This document shows, piece by piece, positions 52,444 through 61,063 of a DNA stretch of 64,000 nt. The position numbers and the translations under genes were made by a program. Below the pieces are notes generated by a model. That model was not told the DNA's origin and made no database searches. It was given only the letters and a program-made list of their open reading frames with translations. The first letter of the stretch is position 1. The number at the start of each line of letters is the position of its first letter. Source of the DNA: Lachnospiraceae bacterium (GTDB taxonomy: Bacteria; Bacillota; Clostridia; Lachnospirales; Lachnospiraceae); contig JAFWDI010000002.1 in the NCBI GenBank assembly GCA_017513125.1, positions 62,001 through 126,000 of the forward strand. The letters run 5' to 3'.

Positions 52444-54867
52444 TCACATGTTCATCTCGGTCCGTCTGATCAGATCGTCCTGAGACTCCTTAAACACCTC
52501 GACGAAGTACGCCGAGAAGCCCGCCACGCGGACCACCAGATCCTGATAGTTCTCCGGGTGCTCCTGCGCGTCACGCAGCGTATCGGACGAAACGATGTTC
52601 AGCTGCAGCTCCATGCCGCCGCCCTCGAAGTAGGTCTGCATGACGTCCTTGACCTTCTTCCAGCCGTCCTGTCCCTGCAGAGCCGTCGGGTGGAACTTCA
52701 TATTGCACAGCGTGCCGTTTCCGTAGGTGCTCTGGTCCCAGTTCAGGATCGAGTTGATCGTGCAGAACGGGCCGCCCTGGTCTCTGCCCTGAACGGGCGA
52801 GATGCCGTCAGCCAGCGCGTCGCCGGTCTTTCTGCCGTCCGGGGTCGCCCAGGTGAACTGGCCGAACACGACGTTCAGCGTCACGGGGTAGCAGCCGGCC
52901 GCGTAGTGGTTCCCTCTCGGGCCCGTGCAGCGGGTGATGGCTCTCTGGTAGCCCATCGCCGCAAAGTTGCAGTACTTGTCGGCCTCGGGATCCGCGTTTC
53001 CGAAGTGCGGCACCTTGCCGATGATGTACTGGCGCAGCTCCTCGTAGCCTTCCCAGTTCGCCATGATCGCGTCGTACAGCTCGCGGGTGGTGCACTTCTT
53101 TTCACGGAAGCACAGGTAGTCGATGACGTTCAGCGAGTCGGCGACATTGCCCAGACCGATCTGGGAGTTGCCCGTCGAGTTATACTTCGCGCCGCCCCAC
53201 ATGACGTCCTTGCCGGACTCCATGCAGCCGTCGATCGTCGCGGACAGCAGAGGCAGCGGATAGTGGAAACCTGCGATGCTCTCCCACGCGTTAATGTTAT
53301 TCGCCTGCCACGCCATGAAGAAGTCGAGCTGCTTCTGGACAGCCTCGAGGACCTCGTCCATGCTCTCCATCTCATACAGGTAGCCGGTCGCGGGGCCGGT
53401 CCGCTGCGGCTCGGGTGCGCCGGGGAAGCGGAACGGGTTCACGCCGTTATTAATAGCGAGCAGCATCGCGTTCACGATGTTCACGTAGGACTCGGTGCCG
53501 GTGCCGCCGGGCTGCGCCCACTCGGCGCCGCAGACCTGCAGCTCGACGCAGCCGATCAGGCAGTAGTTTCTGGCATCCTCCAGCGGAATGCCGCGGCTCA
53601 TCAGCGCCTTGATGATCGCGCCGTCATACTCGAAGCTGGGCACGCCGCCGCAGCGCTTGTTCGTCGCCAGCGCGGCCTCCCACAGTTCTTCGGGCGTACC
53701 CTCGTGAATACGGAGCGCCTGAGGCGGGTTGTGCAGATACAGTCTGCCGGACGCCTGCAGCATCATGTAGGTCACGCCGTTCGTCGCGTCGTTTCCTTCC
53801 TTATCCACGCCGCCCATGGTCATCAGCTGACCCGAGGTGTAGCCGGGGCCGGACTTCGTCGCGCCGGTCGACCAGACTTTATTGCACTCGGCGACCTTCA
53901 GGTAGAAGCTGTCCATGAGCTCCTGCGCGTACTCCTGCGTGATCTTTCCCTCGGCAATGTCCTTCTCATAGTACTTGCCCAGATACTGGTCCACGCGGCC
54001 GTAGCTGGTGCCGTGCTGCTGGCCGTCCATACAGAGCGCGAGCTGATACAGGTAGATCGCCTGCACCGCGTCGTGGAAGTTCCGGCAGGGGTTCTTGAAG
54101 ATCCAGTGGAAAGTGTCGGCCATCTCGAGCAGCTCGGCTTTTCTCTTCTCATCCGTGCACTCGGCCGCCTGGCGCTCGCACTCGTCGCCGTAGCGTTCCG
54201 CCCAGTGGATGATGCCGTCCGACACGATCGAGACCGCGCGGTAGAAGTGATAGCGGTAAATGCTGTCGCCGAAGATGCCGTTCTCTTCCATCTCGTTCAT
54301 CTTCGCCTCAGCCTCGTCGCGGATCGCGGCGAAACCGACGTCGACGGCCTTCCAGAAATTTCCGCAGAAGTGGCCAACAGGCGAGGAGGCGTTCCCCGAA
54401 GGGCCGAAGAACAGAACGCCGTTGCCCCAGATCTTTCTGTGGCCGCGCGGGATGTACTCGTCGAACATCTTCGACATCGAGTGCTTATCCCACCAGTCGC
54501 CGGTCTCGAGCACGTACTTCTCATCCTCAGGGTCGATATCGTAAGGGTCGACCTCGCGGGTCGGCAGGATGCCGGCCTTCAGTTCCTTCATGAACCAGTC
54601 GAACGAGGTCTCCGGGTACAGCGCGCAGCAGCGGTAGGTCGCGCCCTGGAAACCCGAGATCAGCTCGTCCTCGAAAACGGGCGTGGGCATGTTCTCGAAC
54701 AGATTACGCATGCTCTTCGCGCGCTTCAGGATACCGGTCAGCTGCGGGTTCTCCATGTAGAACTCGGTGACCAGGCGATAGCGGTTAATGTCGATCTTCG
54801 GTTTCGTCGTGCGGTATTTCTGGCGGATCCGCGCGATTCTGTCCGAAACGGGTGCAAAAGTGTGCAT
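52444..54867 (-). CDS. Glycyl radical enzyme 3 (GCVE type)
   Basis: 807 residues from the ATG at 54867 (AAAGGAG upstream). Radical loop RVAGFSAYF with Gly783; active site NYCLIGCVELQV with Cys440 and Glu442. It is a close paralogue of GRE1 throughout, differing mainly near residues 130-160 and 480-500, so the two may act on related substrates or arose by a recent duplication. It is first in the minus-strand GRE run and divergent from the PucR/CdaR-like regulator, its probable controller. Confidence 0.92.
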   Translation of the reverse strand: MHTFAPVSDRIARIRQKYRTTKPKIDINRYRLVTEFYMENPQLTGILKRAKSMRNLFENMPTPVFEDELISGFQGATYRCCALYPETSFDWFMKELKAGILPTREVDPYDIDPEDEKYVLETGDWWDKHSMSKMFDEYIPRGHRKIWGNGVLFFGPSGNASSPVGHFCGNFWKAVDVGFAAIRDEAEAKMNEMEENGIFGDSIYRYHFYRAVSIVSDGIIHWAERYGDECERQAAECTDEKRKAELLEMADTFHWIFKNPCRNFHDAVQAIYLYQLALCMDGQQHGTSYGRVDQYLGKYYEKDIAEGKITQEYAQELMDSFYLKVAECNKVWSTGATKSGPGYTSGQLMTMGGVDKEGNDATNGVTYMMLQASGRLYLHNPPQALRIHEGTPEELWEAALATNKRCGGVPSFEYDGAIIKALMSRGIPLEDARNYCLIGCVELQVCGAEWAQPGGTGTESYVNIVNAMLLAINNGVNPFRFPGAPEPQRTGPATGYLYEMESMDEVLEAVQKQLDFFMAWQANNINAWESIAGFHYPLPLLSATIDGCMESGKDVMWGGAKYNSTGNSQIGLGNVADSLNVIDYLCFREKKCTTRELYDAIMANWEGYEELRQYIIGKVPHFGNADPEADKYCNFAAMGYQRAITRCTGPRGNHYAAGCYPVTLNVVFGQFTWATPDGRKTGDALADGISPVQGRDQGGPFCTINSILNWDQSTYGNGTLCNMKFHPTALQGQDGWKKVKDVMQTYFEGGGMELQLNIVSSDTLRDAQEHPENYQDLVVRVAGFSAYFVEVFKESQDDLIRRTEMNM

Positions 54868-54927
54868 AGGGGTTCTCCTTTCCATGAACTCATTATCCAC
54901 TTTAGTGATCATATTTCGAGTACTAAC

Positions 54928-54936
54928 ATTTTATCA
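54928..54936 (-). promoter_or_regulatory. Extended -10 promoter of GRE3
   Basis: On the minus strand TGATAAAAT forms an extended -10 about 60 bases before the GRE3 start; the -35 is weak, as would be expected if an activator is needed. Confidence 0.45.
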
Positions 54937-55065
54937 CTGCGCGCCATGCTTTTCATTGGAAAAAATATTAAATTTTGATAACGATTCTCAGTTTATTGAC
55001 AATGAATAAAAAACCCCGCCTTTCCGCAGGAAAAATTGCTTATATCTGCTTTACAAAAAAAACCG

Positions 55066-55105
55066 TTTCAGTTATTGTAAAATTACGAAAATACATTTCA
55101 GTATT
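55066..55105 (+). promoter_or_regulatory. Direct repeats upstream of the regulator
   Basis: TTTCAGTTATT (55066-55076) and TTTCAGTATT (55096-55105) are 30 bases apart, three helical turns, in the divergent control region. Candidate binding site for the PucR/CdaR-like protein. Confidence 0.4.
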
Positions 55106-55131
55106 CTCATAGTTTAAGGAGCCTTCGATAT

Positions 55132-56682
55132 ATGAGCATTTACTTTTCCACCATCAGCAAGACCGTCGGGAACCGCGCGCGCGTGATCGTGCCGAACCCC
55201 GACCGCGTCGTGATCAACATCGATCTGTCGGTTCCGAAATCTCTGTCATCCGAGTATCTTTACATGATGGGGTCGGCAGACATTGCCCGCTACGAAAACC
55301 TCAGCGACCAGAACCTGATGATCGTGGAAGACCCGGATCATCCGATTCCGCCCGAACTGTTCAGCGTTAATAACCTGAACATGGTCATCGTGAAAGATCC
55401 TTCCGAAGCCGAGGCGATCAAGGACGACATCCTGGTCGTGTTCGACGAGCAGTCGAAGATCAGTAATTTCGCCTACAGCCTGATGGACGTCTGCTGCTAC
55501 ACCTCGAACATCCAGAAAGTCCTGGACACCGGCTACAGCTTTCTGAACAACCCGCTGCTGATGGTCGACACTTCCCTGTGTCTGGTCGCGAGCGCGGGGG
55601 CGTACTCCGGCATTGACGACGAGACGCTCAGCTACTGCCTGCAGAACAGCCGCATGCCCGAGTCGTTCCTGAAAGATATGGTAAACGAGACCGTGCAGCA
55701 CGCAGACCCCGACTTTCCGGACGTTCTGCTGCTGGAGAACACCGACCGCGGCGGGGTGCAGATCTACTCCGTGCGCGTCGTGCGCGACGGCCAGCTGCTC
55801 GGTTATCTGAAGCTGTTCGAGTATAATCACCCGATGACAGCCATGGAAAAGCAGTGCCTGATCATTCTGGCCGGCTTCCTGGCCCTGTCGCTCGTGGACT
55901 CGCTGCCGCGCCTTCCTAACGTGAAGGTCCAGATCGAGGACTTCATGACGAACATCTTCAGTAAGGAGCTCTCTTCCGCCGAAGCGATCGAGAACCGCGC
56001 GGCGCTCTATCACCTGAACTCCGGAAAGACCATGAAGGTCATCAGCGTGGAGTACGACCGCATGACGACCTCGATCGATCAGCTGTACTTCTTTAAGCGC
56101 CAGTTTCAGAGCCTGTTCAACACCTCGATGGTCACCTTCTATAACCAGATGATCATCGTGATCGTGAACGAGGACGCGCTCGCCGAGCATCTCGAGGAAT
56201 TCGCGTCCATGCTGAAGAGCCACCGCATGACCGCGGGCGTCAGCCTGAAGTTCTCCGCTTTCGCGGATCTGTATAAGTACTACTCGCAGTCGCTGGCTTG
56301 CCTGGAGATGAAGAAGTATTTCTCGCTCGAGGACGCGATCGTGGATTACAATGAATGGAACCTGGTCCACATGTTCCTGAACTTCCAGGATTACTGCAGC
56401 CTCGACGAGCTGATCCCCGAGGACGTGCGCATCCTGCAGGAGATCGACCACGCGAAGGGCAGCGACCTGACCGGGACGCTCTTCTCGTTCGTCCATAACC
56501 GCCAGGATATCACGAACTCCGCGGCGGAGATGCACCTGCACTATAACACGATGAAGTACCGCATTAACCGGATCCAGGAGCTGACCGGAATCTCGTTCGA
56601 CGATCCGCATGTGATGTACCGGATCATTATCGCCGAGAAGGTCATGAGCATCATGAGGAAGCAGCCGCCGAACTTTATTTAA
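55132..56682 (+). CDS. PucR/CdaR-type transcriptional regulator
   Basis: 516 residues. The N-terminal 250 residues include a GAF-like region (NNPLLMVDTSLCLVASAG, LLGYLKLFEYNHPMTAMEKQ). The C-terminus is the PucR/CdaR helix-turn-helix: ITNSAAEMHLHYNTMKYRINRIQELTG. Such proteins sense small metabolites and usually activate catabolic genes. Divergent from GRE3, so it likely controls the GRE run. AAGGAG supports the start. A structured element begins on the base after its stop. Confidence 0.88.
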   Translation: MSIYFSTISKTVGNRARVIVPNPDRVVINIDLSVPKSLSSEYLYMMGSADIARYENLSDQNLMIVEDPDHPIPPELFSVNNLNMVIVKDPSEAEAIKDDILVVFDEQSKISNFAYSLMDVCCYTSNIQKVLDTGYSFLNNPLLMVDTSLCLVASAGAYSGIDDETLSYCLQNSRMPESFLKDMVNETVQHADPDFPDVLLLENTDRGGVQIYSVRVVRDGQLLGYLKLFEYNHPMTAMEKQCLIILAGFLALSLVDSLPRLPNVKVQIEDFMTNIFSKELSSAEAIENRAALYHLNSGKTMKVISVEYDRMTTSIDQLYFFKRQFQSLFNTSMVTFYNQMIIVIVNEDALAEHLEEFASMLKSHRMTAGVSLKFSAFADLYKYYSQSLACLEMKKYFSLEDAIVDYNEWNLVHMFLNFQDYCSLDELIPEDVRILQEIDHAKGSDLTGTLFSFVHNRQDITNSAAEMHLHYNTMKYRINRIQELTGISFDDPHVMYRIIIAEKVMSIMRKQPPNFI

Positions 56683-56880
56683 GCGGAGGCGTATCCATCG
56701 GGATACGCCGCAGCGATATGGCATGTGCGCGCCGGAGGTGCGGGCATGTCCCGAGCAAAAGCGAGGATCGCGTCTCAGGCTTCGGGCCTGAGCGCGACCG
56801 CGGACTGAGTGCGAAAGAATGACGGGAGCCCGGCTTCATGCTTGCATGAAAGTCGGGCTCCCGGCGTTGTTTTGCAGGCG
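56683..56880 (+). repeat. Structured stop-adjacent element F (modules 1 and 2)
   Basis: Module 1 (56683-56799) is the second copy of the sufC element: hairpin GGCGTATCC/GGATACGCC with loop ATCG, linker GCAGCGATATGGCATGTG, and the CTCAGGC..GCCTGAG hairpin with TTCG loop. Module 2 (56800-56880) starts GCGGACTGAG and carries an 18-bp hairpin ending CATGC-TT-GCATG, related to the hairpin of T4 (CGTGC-TT-GCACG). It starts on the base after the regulator stop. The rest up to 57005 holds the reductase promoter. Confidence 0.78.
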
Positions 56881-56924
56881 CCCATAAGCGAAACGCCCCG
56901 TCAAGGTATACGAACGACCGGCAC

Positions 56925-56954
56925 TTGCGCGAATCCATGTCCTCGGACTATATT
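56925..56954 (+). promoter_or_regulatory. Promoter of the ferredoxin-fused reductase gene
   Basis: TTGCGC (56925-56930), 18-base spacer, TATATT (56949-56954), about 50 bases before the start at 57006. Confidence 0.6.
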
Positions 56955-57005
56955 TTATACGAAAGGTTCTTAAAACCCAAACCCGCACCTTCCAAGGAGG
57001 AGTCT

Positions 57006-58190
57006 ATGTATTACAAGGAGATCGCAGGCGTCAAAGTATCCGCGCTCGGCATGGGCAATATGCGGCTGCCCACCACCGACGGGAAGGAAGAAAACATTGA
57101 CCGTGAAAAAGCCCGGGAGATCATCGATTACGCGATGAGCCACGGCATCACCTACTATGACACGGCTTACCGCTATCACGGCGGCCAGTCGGAGCTGTTC
57201 ATCGGGGAGGCGCTGTCGAACTATCCGCGCGACAGCTTCTGCCTGGCGAGCAAGTTCCCGGGGCACATGATGGAGCACAAGGGCGGCGGCGTGATGGGCT
57301 TTACCAGCGCGCTGGCCGGACGGCCGGATACGACCGTCGACGCGCTTTTCCGCGACCAGCTCTCGCGGTGCCGGGTCGACTATTTCGATTTTTACCTGCT
57401 GCACAATGTCTGCGAGAACTCTCTCCCGCTCTACACGGACCCGGAGGTGGGCGTGATCGATTATGTGCGGGAGCAGAAGCGGCTCGGGAAGATCCGTCAT
57501 CTCGGCTTCAGTTCGCACGCGGTGGAGGCGGCGACGATCGACGATTTCCTGACCCGGTATGAGGGCGTGTTCGATTTCGTGCAGATCCAGCTGAACTATC
57601 TCGACTGGATCCTCCAGGACGCGAAAGCGAAGGTCGAGGTGATCCGGAAGCACGGCCTGAAGATCGTCGTGATGGAGGGCGTGCGCGGCGGAAGGCTCGC
57701 AAACCTGCCCGACGAACAGGCGGCCCGGCTTCAGACGGCGCGCGGCGGAGATTCGCCCGCGCGGTGGGCGCTCCGCTGGCTGCAGGCCATCCCGGAGGTG
57801 GCGGTCGTGCTGTCGGGCATGACGACTCTGGACCAGATCGTCGAGAACGTCGAGACGTTCGCGGAACCGGATCCGGCGAACGAGGATGAGCAGGCGCTCC
57901 TCGCGGAGATCGCGGACTCCATGCTGGACCTGGTCCCCTGCACCGCCTGCCGCTACTGCACCGAAGGCTGCCCGATGCAGCTGGAGATTCCGAAGATCAT
58001 CGCTGCCCACAACAGCCTGAAAAACGGTGATTTCATGGCTTACTATGACATGGACGCCGATCCCGCCATGGATCCGAGACGCTGCGTCGGCTGCGGTGCA
58101 TGCGCCGCGATCTGTCCGCAGCATATCGATATCCCCGATATCATGAACCGGGTGGCGGAGAGGCTGAGCCAGCCGATGTTCCCGCGGTAA
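57006..58190 (+). CDS. Aldo/keto reductase with C-terminal [4Fe-4S] ferredoxin domain
   Basis: 394 residues from the ATG at 57006 (AAGGAGG upstream). The first 300 residues are an AKR barrel: GMGNMRLPT, YYDTAYRYHGGQSE, LASKFPG, DYFDFYLLHNV and IRHLGFSSHA. The last 80 hold CTACRYCTEGCPMQLEIP and CVGCGACAAICPQHIDIP, two Cys-rich cluster sites. Such fusions are common in anaerobes and may take electrons from ferredoxin. Substrate unknown; carbonyl products of the GREs are possible. Confidence 0.9.
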   Translation: MYYKEIAGVKVSALGMGNMRLPTTDGKEENIDREKAREIIDYAMSHGITYYDTAYRYHGGQSELFIGEALSNYPRDSFCLASKFPGHMMEHKGGGVMGFTSALAGRPDTTVDALFRDQLSRCRVDYFDFYLLHNVCENSLPLYTDPEVGVIDYVREQKRLGKIRHLGFSSHAVEAATIDDFLTRYEGVFDFVQIQLNYLDWILQDAKAKVEVIRKHGLKIVVMEGVRGGRLANLPDEQAARLQTARGGDSPARWALRWLQAIPEVAVVLSGMTTLDQIVENVETFAEPDPANEDEQALLAEIADSMLDLVPCTACRYCTEGCPMQLEIPKIIAAHNSLKNGDFMAYYDMDADPAMDPRRCVGCGACAAICPQHIDIPDIMNRVAERLSQPMFPR

Positions 58191-58191
58191 A

Positions 58192-58237
58192 ACATCCCCG
58201 CCGAAGGAATTATCACATCCCCGCCGAAGGGATCATC
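58192..58237 (+). repeat. Tandem 23-bp repeat
   Basis: Two adjacent 23-base units begin ACATCCCCGCCGAAGG (58192 and 58215) and differ at two positions. They start 2 bases after the reductase stop. Role unknown. Confidence 0.6.
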
Positions 58238-58260
58238 GGGCTTGCGAAACGGCAAAGCAA

Positions 58261-58288
58261 GGGAGGCGCTTCCGCAGCGCCTCCCTTT
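58261..58288. terminator. Terminator between convergent genes
   Basis: GGGAGGCGCT/AGCGCCTCCC, a 10-bp perfect stem with a 5-base loop followed by TTT, lies between the reductase and the DUF4125 gene. Confidence 0.7.
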
Positions 58289-58346
58289 CGTATCCTCCGA
58301 TCATGCCCGGCCGCAGCTCTTCGCCGCGGTCCTTCCGCGATAACGC

Positions 58347-58970
58347 CTACTCGTAGCGTTTCTTCGTCACGGCCTCGCACTCGTCCAGGTCCTCGTACCC
58401 GTACTGTTTCACCGTGGCCTGCATGATCTCCGTGACCATGTTCACTCCCGCCTGCTTATACTCCAGCACGCGCTTCGCGTAAAGCGCCAGCGTGCGCTCG
58501 GAATATGTGTGGAGCTCGCCCCAGGTGTAAGTCTCGAACGAAGTCGCGTAGGGAGGCGCGTCCTTCTGGCGGATGTAGCGGTTCCCCGCAGCCACGTAGG
58601 GATACTGCGCGGCGTACTCCTCCATCCAGGCGGTCTGGATCTTCGTGATCTCCTCGATAAACTGCAGCGAGAGTTCCGTCGGCTGCAGCAGGAGCTCTTT
58701 CAGGTTCTCGAACTTCTTCGGCGCGGTGATCGCCTCCATCCAGGCGTACTTCTCCGCGGGCAGGTTCCTCCCCGCCGCGAAAGCCCGCTGAAGGTCATCC
58801 GTGTAGCTGTCGATCATCTCTTCGGACCAGACTGAGAACTGGCTCGACCGCATGATGTAAAATGTCTCGTCATCGCGCTGACAGCTGGCCTGGCCGCCCT
58901 CGTTCTTTACGTTATGAAAGCCTCCCCACTCCAGTTCCACAAGTGCGTCGATCTTTTCTTTCAGCGTCAT
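58347..58970 (-). CDS. DUF4125-family protein
   Basis: 207 residues. The N-terminal pattern LVELEWGGFHNVKNEGGQASCQ and ETFYIMRSSQFSVW is the DUF4125 signature. It is helical, soluble and of unknown function. DUF4125 genes often accompany DUF4037 and TPR genes; here those lie 20 kb away at 37792 and 38846. Confidence 0.85.
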   Translation of the reverse strand: MTLKEKIDALVELEWGGFHNVKNEGGQASCQRDDETFYIMRSSQFSVWSEEMIDSYTDDLQRAFAAGRNLPAEKYAWMEAITAPKKFENLKELLLQPTELSLQFIEEITKIQTAWMEEYAAQYPYVAAGNRYIRQKDAPPYATSFETYTWGELHTYSERTLALYAKRVLEYKQAGVNMVTEIMQATVKQYGYEDLDECEAVTKKRYE

Positions 58971-59021
58971 ATCCTCGCCTTCTTTCTGTCATGAAACCTC
59001 AGTGCAATGCCTCCTGCCCGC

Positions 59022-60995
59022 TCAGATCCGGCCGATGTTCTTCGCGGCCATGAAGCCCGCGGTCGTCGCCTCGGTCAGGTTCTTCGGGGTCACGCAGTCG
59101 CCGAGATAGTAGATCTCGGGTGCGCAGTAGTTCAGCGCAAGCGCCTCCTCCTGCTTCGGGCGCTGGCCGACCGCGTAGACGACATTGTCGCCCGCATAGA
59201 AGACCTCCTCGCCGTCGTGCACGCAGAGCACGCCGTCGGCGCGGATCTCCTTCGCCGCGGTCAGGTAGTGGATCTGTACATTCTTCTTCGCGATCTCGAC
59301 GCGCACGCCGGACATGTGCAGGAAGTTGCCGCCGTCCGCCATGTGGTCGGTCATCTCGACAAGTTCGACTTCCTTGCCGCAGTCGATCAGGTGCAGCGCC
59401 AGCTCGATGCCGACAAGGCCCGCTCCGAGGATCACGACCTTCTGTCCGAGCTGCTCTACGCTGACATAGGCGTCCTGCGCGGACATGACGTTCGCGCCGT
59501 CAATGCCGGGGATCGGGGGCTTCGCGGCCTGAGCGCCGATCGCACAGATGATCACGTCCGCGCCGATCTCCTCGGCCAGCTCCGGGGTGACCTCGGTGTT
59601 CAGGCGGCAGTCGATGTTCGGGTCCGCCATCACCTTCGCGGCCTGCTGGTCCAGATAGAAGTCCAGGTTCTTCTTAAACGCGACCTTTTCTTCGCAGCGG
59701 AGCACGCCGCCCAGGCGGTCCTTCTTCTCGCAGAGGATGACCTCGTGGCCGCGCGCCGCGCAGTCGAGGGCAGCTTCCATGCCGCCGGGGCCGCCGCCCG
59801 CGACGAGAACTTTCTTTTTCACCTTCGCGAGAGGCGCCTCATAAAGCGAATCCAGCTCGCGGCCGCTCAGCGGGTTGATCGCGCAGTAAGGCTCGCCGTT
59901 CGTCAGCTCGCTGGAGAAGCAGGACAGGCAACGCAGGCAGCGCTTCGCCTCTTTCGCACGGCCCGTACGCCACAGGATCGGGAAATCCGGCTCGCAGATG
60001 AACTCGCGGCCGCACTCGACGACGTCCGCCTGCCCGGTCGCGATGATCTCTTCCATCAGCTCCGGGTCGGACAGCGCGCCGATCGCCGCCACAGGCGTCT
60101 TCACATGTTTCTTTATCTCCGCCGCGTACTTCACGTTCACGCCGTCCGGCTGGAACAGCGAGGGATGCGTGACGGTGAAGACCTCGTCGACCTCGTGGTT
60201 TCCGGCCGACACGTGGATCAGCTGGCAATGATCCTCAATCTGCTTCGAGATCGCGATGCCGTTCTCGATGTCATAGCCGCCGTCGTAGCACTCGGAACCG
60301 CTGATGCGGACCTCGATCGGAAACGCCGGGCCCAGCGCGCGGTGGATCGCGTCGCAGATCGAGACCAGCAGTCTGGCACGATTCTCGATATCCGGGCCGC
60401 CCCACTTATCCGTGCGGGTGTTCGTGATCGGCGAGAGGAACTGGTGCAGCATCCAGCCATGGCCGGCATGAATCAGGATCGCCCCGAAGCCCACACGCTT
60501 CGCCATGAGCGCCGCGTCGACGTACTTCTGAATCGTCCGCTCGATGAACGCCTCGTCCATCGGCAGGATCTCGCGGCCCGCCACTTCGCAGGCCACAGGA
60601 CCGTAAGCCACGCCGCGCGCCTGTGCGCCGAACATTCCCAGATCGCGGTTCGCGAACATGCCGGTGTGCTGCAGCTCCATCGTCGGGACCGCGCCGCCGT
60701 CGCGGATCGCCGCCGCGATGCGGGCCATATCCATATCGACGTGGGGCGTGTCCATCGCGAGGTGCTTCTCGCCGCCCTTGCCGAACTCGCCGTCGACGAT
60801 GCACTCGAACGTCGCCACGCTGGCCGCGCCGCCGCGGGCCCTGCGCCCGTAGTAGGCCGCCGCGCCTTCATTCGCGTGTCCGTCTCCGTGCACGTTCTGA
60901 TATCCCGTCGGGGACGCGAAGATGCGGTTCCGGTACAGCTGGTTTCCCAGCCGGATCGGCTCGAACAGATGCGGGTAAGGACAATCTTTCTTCAT
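59022..60995 (-). CDS. Old-yellow-enzyme-type NADH:flavin oxidoreductase (2,4-dienoyl-CoA reductase/BaiCD-like)
   Basis: 657 residues from the ATG at 60995 (AGGAGG upstream). Three parts: an FMN TIM barrel (residues 1-360, with IFASPTGYQN, HAGHGWMLHQFLSP, VRISGSECYDGG), a [4Fe-4S] site CLRCLSCFSSELTNGEPYC, and a dinucleotide-binding half (VLVAGGGPGGMEAAL, VVILGAGLVGIELALHL, YYLGDCVTPKNLTEA). Enzymes of this build reduce C=C bonds of enoates, enoyl-CoA or steroids in anaerobes. It may process an unsaturated product of GRE4. It lies just after a terminator hairpin. Confidence 0.93.
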   Translation of the reverse strand: MKKDCPYPHLFEPIRLGNQLYRNRIFASPTGYQNVHGDGHANEGAAAYYGRRARGGAASVATFECIVDGEFGKGGEKHLAMDTPHVDMDMARIAAAIRDGGAVPTMELQHTGMFANRDLGMFGAQARGVAYGPVACEVAGREILPMDEAFIERTIQKYVDAALMAKRVGFGAILIHAGHGWMLHQFLSPITNTRTDKWGGPDIENRARLLVSICDAIHRALGPAFPIEVRISGSECYDGGYDIENGIAISKQIEDHCQLIHVSAGNHEVDEVFTVTHPSLFQPDGVNVKYAAEIKKHVKTPVAAIGALSDPELMEEIIATGQADVVECGREFICEPDFPILWRTGRAKEAKRCLRCLSCFSSELTNGEPYCAINPLSGRELDSLYEAPLAKVKKKVLVAGGGPGGMEAALDCAARGHEVILCEKKDRLGGVLRCEEKVAFKKNLDFYLDQQAAKVMADPNIDCRLNTEVTPELAEEIGADVIICAIGAQAAKPPIPGIDGANVMSAQDAYVSVEQLGQKVVILGAGLVGIELALHLIDCGKEVELVEMTDHMADGGNFLHMSGVRVEIAKKNVQIHYLTAAKEIRADGVLCVHDGEEVFYAGDNVVYAVGQRPKQEEALALNYCAPEIYYLGDCVTPKNLTEATTAGFMAAKNIGRI

Positions 60996-61011
60996 ACTTT
61001 CCTCCTGTGAT

Positions 61012-61044
61012 AAAAAAACGAGGCGGGGAACAGCCCCCGCCTCG
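61012..61044 (-). terminator. Terminator/attenuator between activase 2 and the reductase
   Basis: On the minus strand a 10-bp perfect stem CGAGGCGGGG/CCCCGCCTCG with a 6-base loop is followed by seven T residues. It begins 20 bases after the activase stop and ends only 16 bases before the reductase start, leaving no room for a separate promoter between. Confidence 0.85.
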
Positions 61045-61063
61045 CGACGATCGCGCAAACGCC

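Noticed and set aside
46782..54978. Long plus-strand open frames (about 800 codons) opposite the three GRE genes
   Set aside because: They mirror the GRE codons, share repetitive low-information translations and lack start signals. The minus-strand GREs explain the region fully.
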